Shown here: one piece after another, positions 9,321 to 17,295 of the stretch | Layout: every line of letters starts with the position of its first letter | Numbering within the stretch: position 1 is the stretch's first letter | Assembly (NCBI RefSeq): GCF_005153485.1 | Contig: NZ_CP039740.1 | Coordinates: forward strand, 2,111,001 to 2,175,000 | Source: Pseudolabrys sp. FHR47 | Lineage (GTDB): Bacteria > Pseudomonadota > Alphaproteobacteria > Rhizobiales > Xanthobacteraceae | Length of the DNA stretch: 64,000 nt | Direction of reading: 5' to 3' | Made by a program: the position numbers and the translations under genes | The notes under the pieces: model-generated | The model's database searches: none | What the model was told of the DNA's origin: nothing | What the model saw: the letters and a program-made list of their open reading frames with translations, nothing else

Positions 9321-10112
9321 GTGAGACGATTTGAGCTTGGGCCAGCTTTGGCGCTCCTTGGCCTCATAACCATTGCTGGAGCGGGAGAATGGTTTTCCAT
9401 AAGGGAGGCGCAAAGGCCGATTCCAAGAGTCGATACCGAATATCAGCGCGTACGTGACGACACGCGAGCCAATCATCAAGCCGCATCTGATCACCAACCT
9501 CCCCGCGATCCGCAAAGTGGCGGTACTCGAATTTACGTTGAAAATACAGAAGTTTTTGGAGTGAAACGCGGCGAATGGCTTTTGTTTCTTGCGACTTTAG
9601 GGCTGTGGTTCGCCACTTGGCAATTGGTTAGAGGTGCTGACAAAACTGCCGAGCGACAGCTCCGAGCTTATATCGGCATATTTGCGATGGAAGTGACCGT
9701 TTGTCCATTTGAAGGCGGCGGATTTGCATATATCGCTCACGCTGAGCTGCGAAACTTCGGGCAGACTCCTGCATATGATATTGATGTTCGAGCAAATACC
9801 GTGTTGGCTCCCGCCGCCGCAAGTCCGTTTGAAACGGATGTGCCGTCGCCTGTTCAAAGATCCGGTAAGGCCATCGCCTTCCGAGACGCGGGAATGCACA
9901 TCAATGCGAGCAGAAATATTTCTGCCGAAGACGCCGAAGCTATTAAGTTGCGCACAAAGCGCGTTTATCTTTGGGGCGCGGTGACCTACAAAGACGTTTT
10001 CAAAAGAGAGCACTTTTTCAAATTTCATTTGATTAGTGACCATCAAGTAACGGGGCATTCCGGTGTCTACGTTTTGGGGCCGCATCCTCTGGGGTATGAG
10101 GCGGATTATTGA
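9321..10112 (+). CDS. Hypothetical membrane protein in low-GC islet
   Basis: 263 aa from GTG 9321, preceded by GGAG at 9310. There are two hydrophobic segments (residues about 8-22 and 86-103, GEWLLFLATLGLWFATW) with a polar Pro/Asp-rich loop between. A C-terminal domain of about 150 residues begins at RAYIGIFAMEV and includes ELRNFGQTPAYDI. The RAY...N-G-TPA pattern recurs in uncharacterised alphaproteobacterial membrane proteins; no function is known to me. Codon use is visibly less GC-biased than its neighbours, which together with its position between dprA and plsY suggests horizontal acquisition. Confidence 0.75.
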   Translation: MRRFELGPALALLGLITIAGAGEWFSIREAQRPIPRVDTEYQRVRDDTRANHQAASDHQPPRDPQSGGTRIYVENTEVFGVKRGEWLLFLATLGLWFATWQLVRGADKTAERQLRAYIGIFAMEVTVCPFEGGGFAYIAHAELRNFGQTPAYDIDVRANTVLAPAAASPFETDVPSPVQRSGKAIAFRDAGMHINASRNISAEDAEAIKLRTKRVYLWGAVTYKDVFKREHFFKFHLISDHQVTGHSGVYVLGPHPLGYEADY

Positions 10113-10262
10113 CAATTGGAACGAAACTTGGGGCGTAAGATATTCATTCGGCGCTTGTGGTATTTGCGCGTAAGGCTTCGTTGCGCGAAATGGTTGCTGC
10201 CGGGCATTCGGAGCCAATCGAGCCAACGTCCGATCAGTTGAAGGGCGTCTTGGGCCTCCGGT

Positions 10263-10859
10263 TCACCCCTTCTTCCCGATCTTGCCTTCGGTGCCATTCA
10301 GCAGCCGCTGAATGTTGGTCCGGTGCATCACCCATAAGAGAATGCCGAGCAGGAAGAACAGCGAGGCGGCTTCGGGGCGGCCGAGGCCCATGAGAGCGAT
10401 CGGTGTCAGCGCCGAGGCAACGAGCGCCGACAGCGACGAGTAGCGCGTGAACCAGGCGGTGACGAGCCACAGGCCGATGAAGATCAGCGCGCCGGGCCAA
10501 GCGATCCCGATCAGCAGGCCGATGTAAGTTGCGACGCCCTTGCCGCCCTTGAACTTGAGCCACACCGGAAAGAGATGGCCGAGGAACGCGCCGAGACCGG
10601 CAACCAGTGCGGCTTCATAGCCGATGAAGTGCCAGACCACGAGCACGGCGGCGGTGCCCTTGAGCGCATCGCCGAGCAATGTTGCGGCGGCAAGGCCCTT
10701 GTTGCCGGTGCGCAGCACATTCGTCGCGCCGATATTGCCGGAGCCGATGGTGCGGACATCGGGGCCGCCGGCCGCGCGCGTCAGCACCAGGCCGAACGGG
10801 ATCGAGCCAAGCAGATAGCCGAACAAGAAGGCGACGAGGAAGGCGAGCTGCCAGCTCAT
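10263..10859 (-). CDS. plsY: Glycerol-3-phosphate acyltransferase PlsY
   Basis: Inner-membrane enzyme transferring acyl groups from acyl-phosphate to glycerol-3-phosphate, the first step of phospholipid synthesis. 198 aa from ATG 10859, chosen because AGGAG lies 7 bases upstream; an in-frame start further up would only add an unconserved leader. Motifs are [46 protein letters not shown] and several transmembrane helices. It lies downstream of pyrC on the same strand, separated by a dispersed repeat. Confidence 0.96.
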   Translation of the reverse strand: MSWQLAFLVAFLFGYLLGSIPFGLVLTRAAGGPDVRTIGSGNIGATNVLRTGNKGLAAATLLGDALKGTAAVLVVWHFIGYEAALVAGLGAFLGHLFPVWLKFKGGKGVATYIGLLIGIAWPGALIFIGLWLVTAWFTRYSSLSALVASALTPIALMGLGRPEAASLFFLLGILLWVMHRTNIQRLLNGTEGKIGKKG

Positions 10860-10909
10860 ATCAGGCTCCTGCAGCGAGTTGCAGTAGAGCATCGCAACTG
10901 ATGCGGCGC

Positions 10910-11025
10910 GCTCCCTCTCCCCGTTGGGGAGAGGGTTGGGGTGAGGGGGAAAGTGAGCCCGATAGTCCGTAACCCCTCACCCGGCACGCGTGCCGCGTGC
11001 CGACCTCTCCCCACGGGAGAGGTGA
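10910..11025. repeat. Dispersed palindromic intergenic repeat (TCTCCCC/GGGGAGAGG type)
   Basis: Contains the inverted arms CTCTCCCCGTTGGGGAGAG (10916-10934) and CCTCTCCCCACGGGAGAGG (11004-11022). Between them are a GGGTTGGGGTGAGGGG / ACCCCTCACCCGGCACGCG stretch and a GGCACGCGTGCC core. I recognise this arrangement as a very common intergenic repeat of Bradyrhizobium-like genomes. It lies between pyrC and plsY. Confidence 0.8.
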
Positions 11026-11063
11026 AGAGCGTGCGCCGCGCCGCCAGAATGCGCCAAGGCCGC

Positions 11064-12365
11064 TCATAGCGATTCATACACGGTGCGGCCGTTGACGATG
11101 GTGCGCACGACGCGGCCGGTCATGCGCGCTTCGTCGAACGGTGTGTTCTTGCACTTCGACTTGAGTTCGTCCGGGTTGACCACCCAGGGCACGTCGGTGT
11201 CGATGACGATGACGTCGGCCGGCGCGCCGCTGCGCAATGTGCCGCCGGGCAGACCGAGCAGTTCGGCCGGACGCGTCGACATCGCGCGCAGCAAGATCGG
11301 CAGCGTCACGTCGCCGGAATGAACGAGGCGCAGGCCCGCCGACAACATGGTCTCCAGCCCGATGGCGCCGGCGGCCGCTTCGGCGAACGGCAGGCGCTTG
11401 GTTTCGACGTCCTGCGGATTGTGATCCGACATGATGACGTCGATGAGACCGTCATTGATCGCCTTGACCAGCGCTTTGCGGTCGTCCTCGGCGCGCAAGG
11501 GTGGCGACATCTTCAGGAAGGTGCGGTAGGGCCCGATGTCGTTCTCGTTGAGCGTCAGGTGATTGATCGAGGCGGCGGCGGAAACGGCGAGGCCTTCTTC
11601 CTTGGCATCGGCGAGCACGGCGAGCGAGGACGGGCAGGTGACGGAGGCGGCGTGGTAACGGCCTTTGGTCAAGGCGACGAGCCGTATGTCGCGTTCGAGC
11701 ATGATCGCTTCCGCCGCAGCCGGAATGCCGAGCAGGCCGAGGCGGGCGGCGAATTCGCCTTCGTTCATGACGCCGTCGGAAACGAGATCCGGGTCTTCGG
11801 TGTGGTGCACGATCAGCGCGCCGAAATCGCGGGCGTAAGTGAGGGCGCGGCGCATCACCTGAGCATTGGTCACGCTCTTCGCGCCATCGGTGAAGGCAAC
11901 AGCGCCGGCGGCCTTGAGGAGGCCGATCTCGGTCATCTCCTGGCCTTCCAGCCCCTTGGTCAGCGCCGCCATCGGCGCGACATGGACGATGGCGGTGTCG
12001 CGCGCGCGGCGCAGAACGAAATCGACAGTGGCCGGATCGTCGATCACCGGCGAGGTGTCGGGCTGGCAGACGATGGTGGTGACGCCGCCGGCGGCGGCAG
12101 CCTGGCTCGCCGAGGCAAAGGTTTCGCGATAGCCGGCGCCGGGCTCGCCGATGAAGGCGCGCATATCGACGAGGCCGGGTGCGACGACCTTGCCGCGACA
12201 GTCGATCACCTCGGTGCCTTCGGGCACGCCGGCCGCGCCGATGCCTTTGCGGGCTTCGCGGATCACGCCGTCGGCGATCAGCAGATCACCGACAATGTCG
12301 AGATCGCGCGAGGGATCGATGATCCGCGCGTTGGCGAGCAGGACGGGTCTGCGTTCATTCAGCAT
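11064..12365 (-). CDS. pyrC: Dihydroorotase-like protein (PyrC'), metal-binding HxH lost
   Basis: 433 aa, amidohydrolase/dihydroorotase family, encoded just after pyrB. The usual zinc motif VD-x-H-x-H-x-REPG is replaced by residues 66-76 VDMRAFIGEPG, so both His are missing (Arg69, Phe71). Other family landmarks remain: AAAAGGVTTIVCQPDT, VHHTEDPDL, NHLTLNEND, KMSPPLR and MSDHNPQD. In known pyrB-pyrC' systems (Pseudomonas type) such homologues are catalytically dead and scaffold aspartate transcarbamoylase. That role is inferred here and implies an active dihydroorotase elsewhere in the genome. Twelve bases separate it from the 50-aa ORF upstream. Confidence 0.9.
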   Translation of the reverse strand: MLNERRPVLLANARIIDPSRDLDIVGDLLIADGVIREARKGIGAAGVPEGTEVIDCRGKVVAPGLVDMRAFIGEPGAGYRETFASASQAAAAGGVTTIVCQPDTSPVIDDPATVDFVLRRARDTAIVHVAPMAALTKGLEGQEMTEIGLLKAAGAVAFTDGAKSVTNAQVMRRALTYARDFGALIVHHTEDPDLVSDGVMNEGEFAARLGLLGIPAAAEAIMLERDIRLVALTKGRYHAASVTCPSSLAVLADAKEEGLAVSAAASINHLTLNENDIGPYRTFLKMSPPLRAEDDRKALVKAINDGLIDVIMSDHNPQDVETKRLPFAEAAAGAIGLETMLSAGLRLVHSGDVTLPILLRAMSTRPAELLGLPGGTLRSGAPADVIVIDTDVPWVVNPDELKSKCKNTPFDEARMTGRVVRTIVNGRTVYESL

Positions 12366-12377
12366 GGTTTTGCGGCA

Positions 12378-12530
12378 TCATGAGCGCTGCTCCCCGGACC
12401 GGCTCAGGCCGCGGAAGAAGCGGATCCAGAACGAAACGGCGACGCCCGCCGCGACGACGGCGATCATGCCGAAGCGCGCCTTGCGCATCGCCGCGTGGCG
12501 GGCGTTGACGAGGACCTCCCGGCTACGCAT
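12378..12530 (-). CDS. 50-aa single-pass membrane protein between pyrB and pyrC
   Basis: Reads [20 protein letters not shown] and then a hydrophobic span ([15 protein letters not shown]), ending in a basic/polar tail. The ATG overlaps the last codons and stop of pyrB by 8 bases, so it is probably translationally coupled. A positively charged N-terminus before the helix suggests N-in topology. No family is recognised. Support is its position, overlap and coherent composition rather than homology. Confidence 0.6.
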   Translation of the reverse strand: MRSREVLVNARHAAMRKARFGMIAVVAAGVAVSFWIRFFRGLSRSGEQRS

Positions 12531-13476
12531 TGGGCAGGTTCCTCGACAGCGCTTCCAAAACCGCCATGCGGATGGCGACGCCCATTTCGACCTGTTCGCG
12601 GATCAGCGACTGTGCGCCATCGGCCACGATGGAATCGATCTCGACGCCGCGGTTCATCGGCCCTGGATGCATCACTAACGCATCCTTCTTGGCGTAGGCG
12701 AGCTTCTTCTCGTCGAGGCCCCAATAGTGGAAATATTCGGAGACGGAGGGCACGAAGGAGCCGTTCATGCGCTCTCGCTGCAGGCGCAGCATCATCACGA
12801 TGTCGGCGTCGGCGAGGCCCTCGCGCATGTCATGCGCGACTTCGACGCCCATGCGCTCGATGCCGGGTGGCATCAAGGTCGACGGCCCGACAACGCGCAC
12901 CCGCGCACCCATGGTGTTGAGTAGGATGATGTTGGAGCGGGCGACGCGCGAATGCAGGATGTCGCCGCAGATGACGACCAGCAGGCCCTCGATGCGGCCC
13001 TTGTTGCGGCGGATGGTCAGCGCGTCGAGCAGCGCCTGTGTCGGGTGCTCATGCGCGCCGTCGCCGGCATTGATGACGGAACAGTCGAGCTTGGAGGCAA
13101 GCAGCGCGACCGCGCCGGAAGCGTGATGGCGCACCACGAGGATATCGGGATGCATGGCATTGAGCGTCATCGCCGTGTCGATCAGGGTCTCGCCCTTGCG
13201 CATCGACGACGAGGAGGCCGACATGTTCATGACGTCGGCCCCTAAGCGCTTGCCGGCGAGTTCGAACGAGGCCTGCGTGCGCGTCGACACCTCGAAGAAC
13301 ATGTTGACCTGCGTGCGGCCGCGCAGCGAGGCCTGCTTCTTCTCGATCTGGCGGTTAAGCGCGACGAATTCCTCGCCGAGGTCGAGGAGACCGGTGATGT
13401 CGGCGGCCGAAAGGCCTTCGATCCCCAGCAAATGACGGTGGCTGAGGACGAATGATGATTTCGGCGTATTGGTCAT
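12523..13476 (-). CDS. pyrB: Aspartate carbamoyltransferase catalytic subunit
   Basis: Condenses carbamoyl phosphate with aspartate in pyrimidine synthesis; cytoplasmic. 317 aa from ATG 13476 ([20 protein letters not shown]); the frame stays open upstream to 13548 but that extension is unconserved. The carbamoyl-phosphate loop STRTQASFE (residues 64-72), [16 protein letters not shown] and [12 protein letters not shown] are all present. It heads the pyrB-small ORF-pyrC' set, and the dead PyrC-like neighbour suggests a PyrB-PyrC' holoenzyme. Confidence 0.97.
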   Translation of the reverse strand: MTNTPKSSFVLSHRHLLGIEGLSAADITGLLDLGEEFVALNRQIEKKQASLRGRTQVNMFFEVSTRTQASFELAGKRLGADVMNMSASSSSMRKGETLIDTAMTLNAMHPDILVVRHHASGAVALLASKLDCSVINAGDGAHEHPTQALLDALTIRRNKGRIEGLLVVICGDILHSRVARSNIILLNTMGARVRVVGPSTLMPPGIERMGVEVAHDMREGLADADIVMMLRLQRERMNGSFVPSVSEYFHYWGLDEKKLAYAKKDALVMHPGPMNRGVEIDSIVADGAQSLIREQVEMGVAIRMAVLEALSRNLPNA

Positions 13477-13635
13477 TAAAGCCAGTTCTATAGGCGCGCT
13501 TTTCCGCTCCGGCAAGGCCGGTTCCGGCCGATCCACAGGCCACCTCACGGCGTCATTAACCCTCCGTTCCGGAACAAAGCGAAGGGTTCCCGAATTGTCT
13601 TTGCGATTGCCCGATGGCGGGCAAAGGAGGCATCC

Positions 13636-14016
13636 ATGAAAATATTTTCGAAATTTGCGCTGGCAGCCGCGCTGACCGGCGCTGTGGCGCTGGCGGCGGC
13701 GACGCCCGGCGAAGCGCGTGACGGCCGCAATACCGCGGCGGCAATCGGTTTTGGCGCCGGCGCGCTCGTGGGCGCGGCGGTCGCCTCGTCAGCCAACAGA
13801 GGCCCTTATTACGGCGGCCCAGGCTATTACGAGCAGGGCTATGCCTATCAGCCGGGTTATGCCTATGAGCCGGCCTATACCTATGATTCGGATTATTACG
13901 CTTACGAGCCGGCACCGGTCTACCGCGTCGCGCCGCGGTACTACCGTGGCGGGGGCGGCAGCCAGTGCGGCGGTTCTCCGGGCTCGACGAACTACCGTCC
14001 GTGCGGTAACCAGTAA
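13636..14016 (+). CDS. Secreted Tyr/Gly/Pro-rich small protein
   Basis: 126 aa. A signal peptide ([27 protein letters not shown]) is followed by a glycine-rich hydrophobic stretch ([17 protein letters not shown]). A low-complexity Tyr-rich domain with repeated Y-x-P/E-x-Y units ([20 protein letters not shown]) follows, then two Cys in the tail (SQCGGSP, PCGNQ). A strong Shine-Dalgarno AAAGGAGG precedes the ATG, and an intrinsic terminator follows. Similar proteins are common and uncharacterised in Hyphomicrobiales. Probably a periplasmic or outer-envelope structural protein. Confidence 0.8.
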   Translation: MKIFSKFALAAALTGAVALAAATPGEARDGRNTAAAIGFGAGALVGAAVASSANRGPYYGGPGYYEQGYAYQPGYAYEPAYTYDSDYYAYEPAPVYRVAPRYYRGGGGSQCGGSPGSTNYRPCGNQ

Positions 14017-14039
14017 GCCAACAACTTTTGGCATCGAAA

Positions 14040-14066
14040 GGGCGGACCCAGCGGTCCGCCCTTTTT
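14040..14066 (+). terminator. Intrinsic terminator
   Basis: GGGCGGACC (14040-14048), loop CAGC, GGTCCGCCC (14053-14061), then TTTTT. It follows the secreted protein gene by about 24 bases and lies immediately before the convergent ruvX stop. Confidence 0.92.
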
Positions 14067-14070
14067 CGTT

Positions 14071-14559
14071 TCACGAGCGCGCCAGCACGGCGAGACGATC
14101 CAATGCACCCTGCAGGATGAACATGGCGGCGTGCTGATCGATGACTTCGGCGCGGCGGTCTCGCCGCATATCGGCCTCGATCAGGCCGCGCTCGACCGCG
14201 GCGGTCGATAACCGCTCGTCCCATAAGGCGATCGGCAAGGGGGTGAGCTTCGCCAGATTGCGCGCGAAGGCGCGCGTCGACTGCGCCCGCGGACCTTCCG
14301 AGCCATCCATATTGATCGGCAGGCCGAGCACGAGGCCGGTGACGTTGCGCTCGGCGGCGAGCGCCAGCAGGCGCTGCGCGTCGGCGGTGAACTGCTTGCG
14401 CGCGATGGTCTCGACGCCGGTGGCAAGCCTGCGGTCGGGATCGCTGACGGCGACGCCGATGGTCTTGGTGCCGAGATCGAGTCCGAGCAGCGCGCCTCGC
14501 GCGCCGAAATGCGGCGCCGCGTCGACCAGGGGCAGAATGAGGGCGGTTTGACCGGACAT
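14071..14559 (-). CDS. ruvX: Holliday junction resolvase RuvX / YqgF
   Basis: RNase H-fold nuclease family implicated in Holliday junction resolution and 16S rRNA maturation. 162 aa from ATG 14559, chosen because AGGTG lies 9 bases upstream; ATG 14568 or GTG 14571 are alternatives. Motifs are LGLDLGTKTIGVAVSD near the N-terminus, VLGLPINMDGSEGPRA and ALWDERLSTAAVE. The family call is firm. Confidence 0.93.
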   Translation of the reverse strand: MSGQTALILPLVDAAPHFGARGALLGLDLGTKTIGVAVSDPDRRLATGVETIARKQFTADAQRLLALAAERNVTGLVLGLPINMDGSEGPRAQSTRAFARNLAKLTPLPIALWDERLSTAAVERGLIEADMRRDRRAEVIDQHAAMFILQGALDRLAVLARS

Positions 14560-14677
14560 TGGCCGCATCACCTAGCACGGGCGTACTGGCTGCGCACGAT
14601 GCACGATGGTATCCCGTGCTTGGTCCCGGCGGCCGATAATGCGAAACTCGGATTCGGGTACCATGGGGAGGAAAGAG

Positions 14678-15913
14678 ATGATTGTCGCGCGACGGCTTTG
14701 CCGTCTGGCCTTGCCGCTCGTGCTGGCGCTGCCCTCCGCCGCCGTCGCCCAGACCTATGAGGCGCCGCCGTCTTTCAATGCGGCGCAGATCAAAGGCATC
14801 GTCCCGACTGGCGATAACTACACCGTGCGCTCGCCGGTACGCAGCGACGGCTTGTTGCGCGTCTACAATCTCGACACGCCCTATGGCGAAACGGTCGCGC
14901 CCGGCGACCAGATGGCGCAGATGCGCATCAACGAACTGCGCGCGCTGGCGCTTCTCGAGCAGGTGTCCAGTTCGAACACCTTTGCGACCTCGCTCGCCAA
15001 TGCCGGTTTGAGTCCGCTCAAATATACCGGGCGCCTGATCACCAATCCCGTCGGCACCATCCAGAGCACGCTGTCGGGCATTGGCGGTATGTTCAACCGC
15101 ATCGGCTCGGGTATCAGCAATGCCGGCAAGACGCAGGACAATGCGCTGGCGAGCTTGCTCGGCGTGACCGAGGAACGCCGTGCGCTCGCCGCGACCTACG
15201 GTGTCGACCCCTATACGGACTATCCGCCACTGGACGCCAAGCTCAAGCAATTGGCAGAAGCGGCGGCGCTGGGCGGCCTCGCCGTGCGCGGCGCGCTGCT
15301 GGCGGTGCCGGGCGCTGCCGGCATCGTCGTGTCCAACCTGTCGACGGCGAACAAGCTGAACGACATCTCCATCCAGGATCTGGCGCGCGAATACACCGCG
15401 GCGCAGATCCTCGACCTCAATCGCAAGAAACTGCTCGAGATGGATGTCTCGAAGGAGATCACCGAAAGCCTGCTCGCCAACCGCAACTACACGCCGATCG
15501 ATATGGCAGCGATGGTCGCGGCCATCGACGCCATGAAGACGGTGCAGGGGCGGGCGGTGTTCTTCGACGCGGCGGCCGCCGCCGACGAGCGCGCCAATGC
15601 CTATTTCATGCGCCGCCAGGCCGAATTGCTGGCCGCCGAATACAAGCGTCATCCCGGCTACCGGCACGTCATCACGCTCGGCGGCCTGCCGTTCCTGGTG
15701 GCGAAGGATGGCCGCTTCGTTACAGTGGCGCCGCTCGATGCGCTGTCGTGGACGCCGGACACGGCGGCGCGCCTCGAGGCTTTCACCAAGGCGCGCAACG
15801 AGTTGGTCGCGAAGTCGCAGGGCGAAATCCGCATCACCGGGACGGCGACGCCGCTGGCCAAGAAGCAACTCAAGGCGCTGGGCTGGACCGTGGTCGAGAA
15901 CCAGCGCGGCTGA
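14678..15913 (+). CDS. Conserved secreted protein of unknown function
   Basis: 411 aa from ATG 14678, preceded by GGGGAGGAAAGAG. A signal peptide (MIVARRLCRLALPLVLALPS...AVAQ) is followed by a globular region. One segment (ALGGLAVRGALLAVPGAAGIVV) is hydrophobic but Gly/Ala-rich. A Gly/Ser/Asn-rich stretch (STLSGIGGMFNRIGSGISNA) precedes helical regions with many acidic and basic residues. It has no Cys and no motif I can assign. Periplasmic location is inferred. It is convergent with the HepT-like gene, with 4 bases between stops. Confidence 0.75.
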   Translation: MIVARRLCRLALPLVLALPSAAVAQTYEAPPSFNAAQIKGIVPTGDNYTVRSPVRSDGLLRVYNLDTPYGETVAPGDQMAQMRINELRALALLEQVSSSNTFATSLANAGLSPLKYTGRLITNPVGTIQSTLSGIGGMFNRIGSGISNAGKTQDNALASLLGVTEERRALAATYGVDPYTDYPPLDAKLKQLAEAAALGGLAVRGALLAVPGAAGIVVSNLSTANKLNDISIQDLAREYTAAQILDLNRKKLLEMDVSKEITESLLANRNYTPIDMAAMVAAIDAMKTVQGRAVFFDAAAAADERANAYFMRRQAELLAAEYKRHPGYRHVITLGGLPFLVAKDGRFVTVAPLDALSWTPDTAARLEAFTKARNELVAKSQGEIRITGTATPLAKKQLKALGWTVVENQRG

Positions 15914-15917
15914 CGGT

Positions 15918-16268
15918 TTAGCGCTCGCCGGCCGATGCCAGTATCTTTTCTGCCGCTTCGTCCAGGTCGGCGAGATGATCCTGGACAATCGACCAAAGAA
16001 TGGCCGGATCGATCCTGCGGTACTCATGACGCAGCAGGTTTCCCAATCCGTGGATCTTCTGCCACGGTACCTTGGGATACGCGGCCTTGTGCTCAGCCGG
16101 AATGTGCTTTGCGGCTTCGGCGATGATCAGAAGGGCATGCTGAGTGGCCCGCATCATTGCCCAGCTTGCGGCGAACTTTTCCGGCGTCGCGTTCTTGACG
16201 AGGTCGCGGATGCCGGCGATTTCACCGCGTATATCGCTGAGCCGAACCAGAAAGGACCGCTCGGCCAT
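15918..16268 (-). CDS. HepT-like HEPN toxin (DUF86)
   Basis: 116 aa, all-helical HEPN ribonuclease family, the toxin of MntA/HepT (type VII) toxin-antitoxin modules. The signature region is GLGNLLRHEYRRID (residues 74-87). The catalytic Arg of the usual R-x4-H motif is Gly at residue 76, with Arg80 directly before His81, so the active-site arrangement is non-canonical. Tyr83 in HEY matches the residue that MntA adenylylates in studied systems. The ATG overlaps the antitoxin stop by one base (TGATG), so the pair is translationally coupled. Confidence 0.87.
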   Translation of the reverse strand: MAERSFLVRLSDIRGEIAGIRDLVKNATPEKFAASWAMMRATQHALLIIAEAAKHIPAEHKAAYPKVPWQKIHGLGNLLRHEYRRIDPAILWSIVQDHLADLDEAAEKILASAGER

Positions 16269-16575
16269 CAGAATATCTTGATGGCATCACGTTCGATATC
16301 CGGCCGGAGCAGAGGATGCAGCCCGCTCCGCGTGCCGTAATCGATATTTTCGCCGATGGCCTTTTGCAGAGTTTCGTAAGCGTCCATAAAATTCAGGAAG
16401 CCGAACTCCCGGTCGGCAGCCGGATCAACGAACACATCCACATCGGACCCGGCGTCAGCCTCATCGCGGGCGTGCGAGCCGAACAGATAAAGTCCGGCAA
16501 CGCCGACGGCCCGCAGGGCAGGCTCGGTTGCTTTCAGCCTAGCGATTGCGTCGGCGCGTTTCATAAGAGACATAT
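16268..16575 (-). CDS. MntA-like minimal nucleotidyltransferase antitoxin
   Basis: 102 aa from ATG 16575 (MSLMKRADAIARLKATEPAL); ATG 16566 also fits, and no clear ribosome site discriminates. The nucleotidyltransferase signature G-S-x10-D-x-D is intact as GSHARDEADAGSDVDVFVD (G32, S33, D44, D46). In characterised MntA/HepT modules the antitoxin neutralises HepT by transferring AMP to its HEPN tyrosine. It is transcribed first, with hepT directly downstream, on the strand opposite gatC. Confidence 0.87.
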
Positions 16576-16767
16576 AGCAAGAAAAGGCGGTTCGTTCCAT
16601 CCGCACGAGCAGCCTTTTTCCTTGCGAAACAAGGCGCTAGAACCCATTAATCCGGCAGCGTCGCGCTGGCGACTCCTGCCGGGCCGGTTGCCGCCAATTC
16701 CGGCCGTCTGCTATACGCGCGGGGCTGCTTCGGACCGTCCCGAAGCCTGAAAACCGCTGAGATTTCA

Positions 16768-17055
16768 ATGTCCGTCGACGCCGACACCGTCCGCCGCATC
16801 GCCCGTCTCGCCCGCATTGCGGTCAAGGACGACGAGGTGGAGCATCTGCAAGGTGAACTCAACGCCATCCTGGCTTTCGTCGAGCAACTCGGCGAGGTCG
16901 ATGTCGAGGGCGTCGAGCCGATGACATCGGTCACGCCGATGGTGATGCGCCAACGCAAAGACAAAGTCACGGACGGCAACGATCCCGATGCCGTGCTGTC
17001 GAACGCGCCGAAGAGCGAAGACAATTTCTACATGGTTCCGAAAGTGATCGAGTAA
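16768..17055 (+). CDS. gatC: Asp-tRNA(Asn)/Glu-tRNA(Gln) amidotransferase subunit C
   Basis: Small subunit that belts GatA to GatB in the tRNA-dependent amidotransferase; cytoplasmic, 95 aa. Typical features are [14 protein letters not shown], the helical [21 protein letters not shown] segment and the C-terminal [16 protein letters not shown]. It is first in the gatC-x-gatA set; the next ATG follows its TAA without a gap. Confidence 0.96.
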   Translation: MSVDADTVRRIARLARIAVKDDEVEHLQGELNAILAFVEQLGEVDVEGVEPMTSVTPMVMRQRKDKVTDGNDPDAVLSNAPKSEDNFYMVPKVIE

Positions 17056-17295
17056 ATGTGCCTGGCCTGCGAGCAGGGTGAACTTGAGGCGCGCTGGGAG
17101 ATGATCAATGTCATCTCGGCCGGCAAGCTGCCCGACGGCCATACGGCTGACGACCTGCGCGCCATGGGCCTGCCGCTGCCTGGCGAACTCTATCGCGATC
17201 CGCAGCCCGACGGCAGCTACATCATCCGCCAGCGTTCGCCCGCCGAGATCGCGGCGTTGAAACTTAAGAATTTCGAGTGCGACAGCCCGCAATGA
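17056..17295 (+). CDS. CxxC mini-protein between gatC and gatA
   Basis: 79 aa beginning [20 protein letters not shown], directly after the gatC stop. It ends in an ATGA overlap with gatA, so it is likely translated in the same operon. Cys2 and Cys5 form a CxxC, and a third Cys lies near the C-terminus (FECDSPQ). It contains [20 protein letters not shown] and has no signal peptide. No family is recognised. Its precise coupling at both ends argues that it is real, and a role with GatCAB is possible but unproven. Confidence 0.7.
   Translation: MCLACEQGELEARWEMINVISAGKLPDGHTADDLRAMGLPLPGELYRDPQPDGSYIIRQRSPAEIAALKLKNFECDSPQ

Noticed and set aside
10910..11025. CRISPR-like array
   Set aside because: The arms are inverted and occur once. 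There are no regularly spaced direct repeats and no cas genes anywhere in the window.
13556..16027. 823-codon minus-strand open frame
   Set aside because: It runs antisense through two signal-peptide genes and in another frame through ruvX. It is low-complexity and shows no domain.
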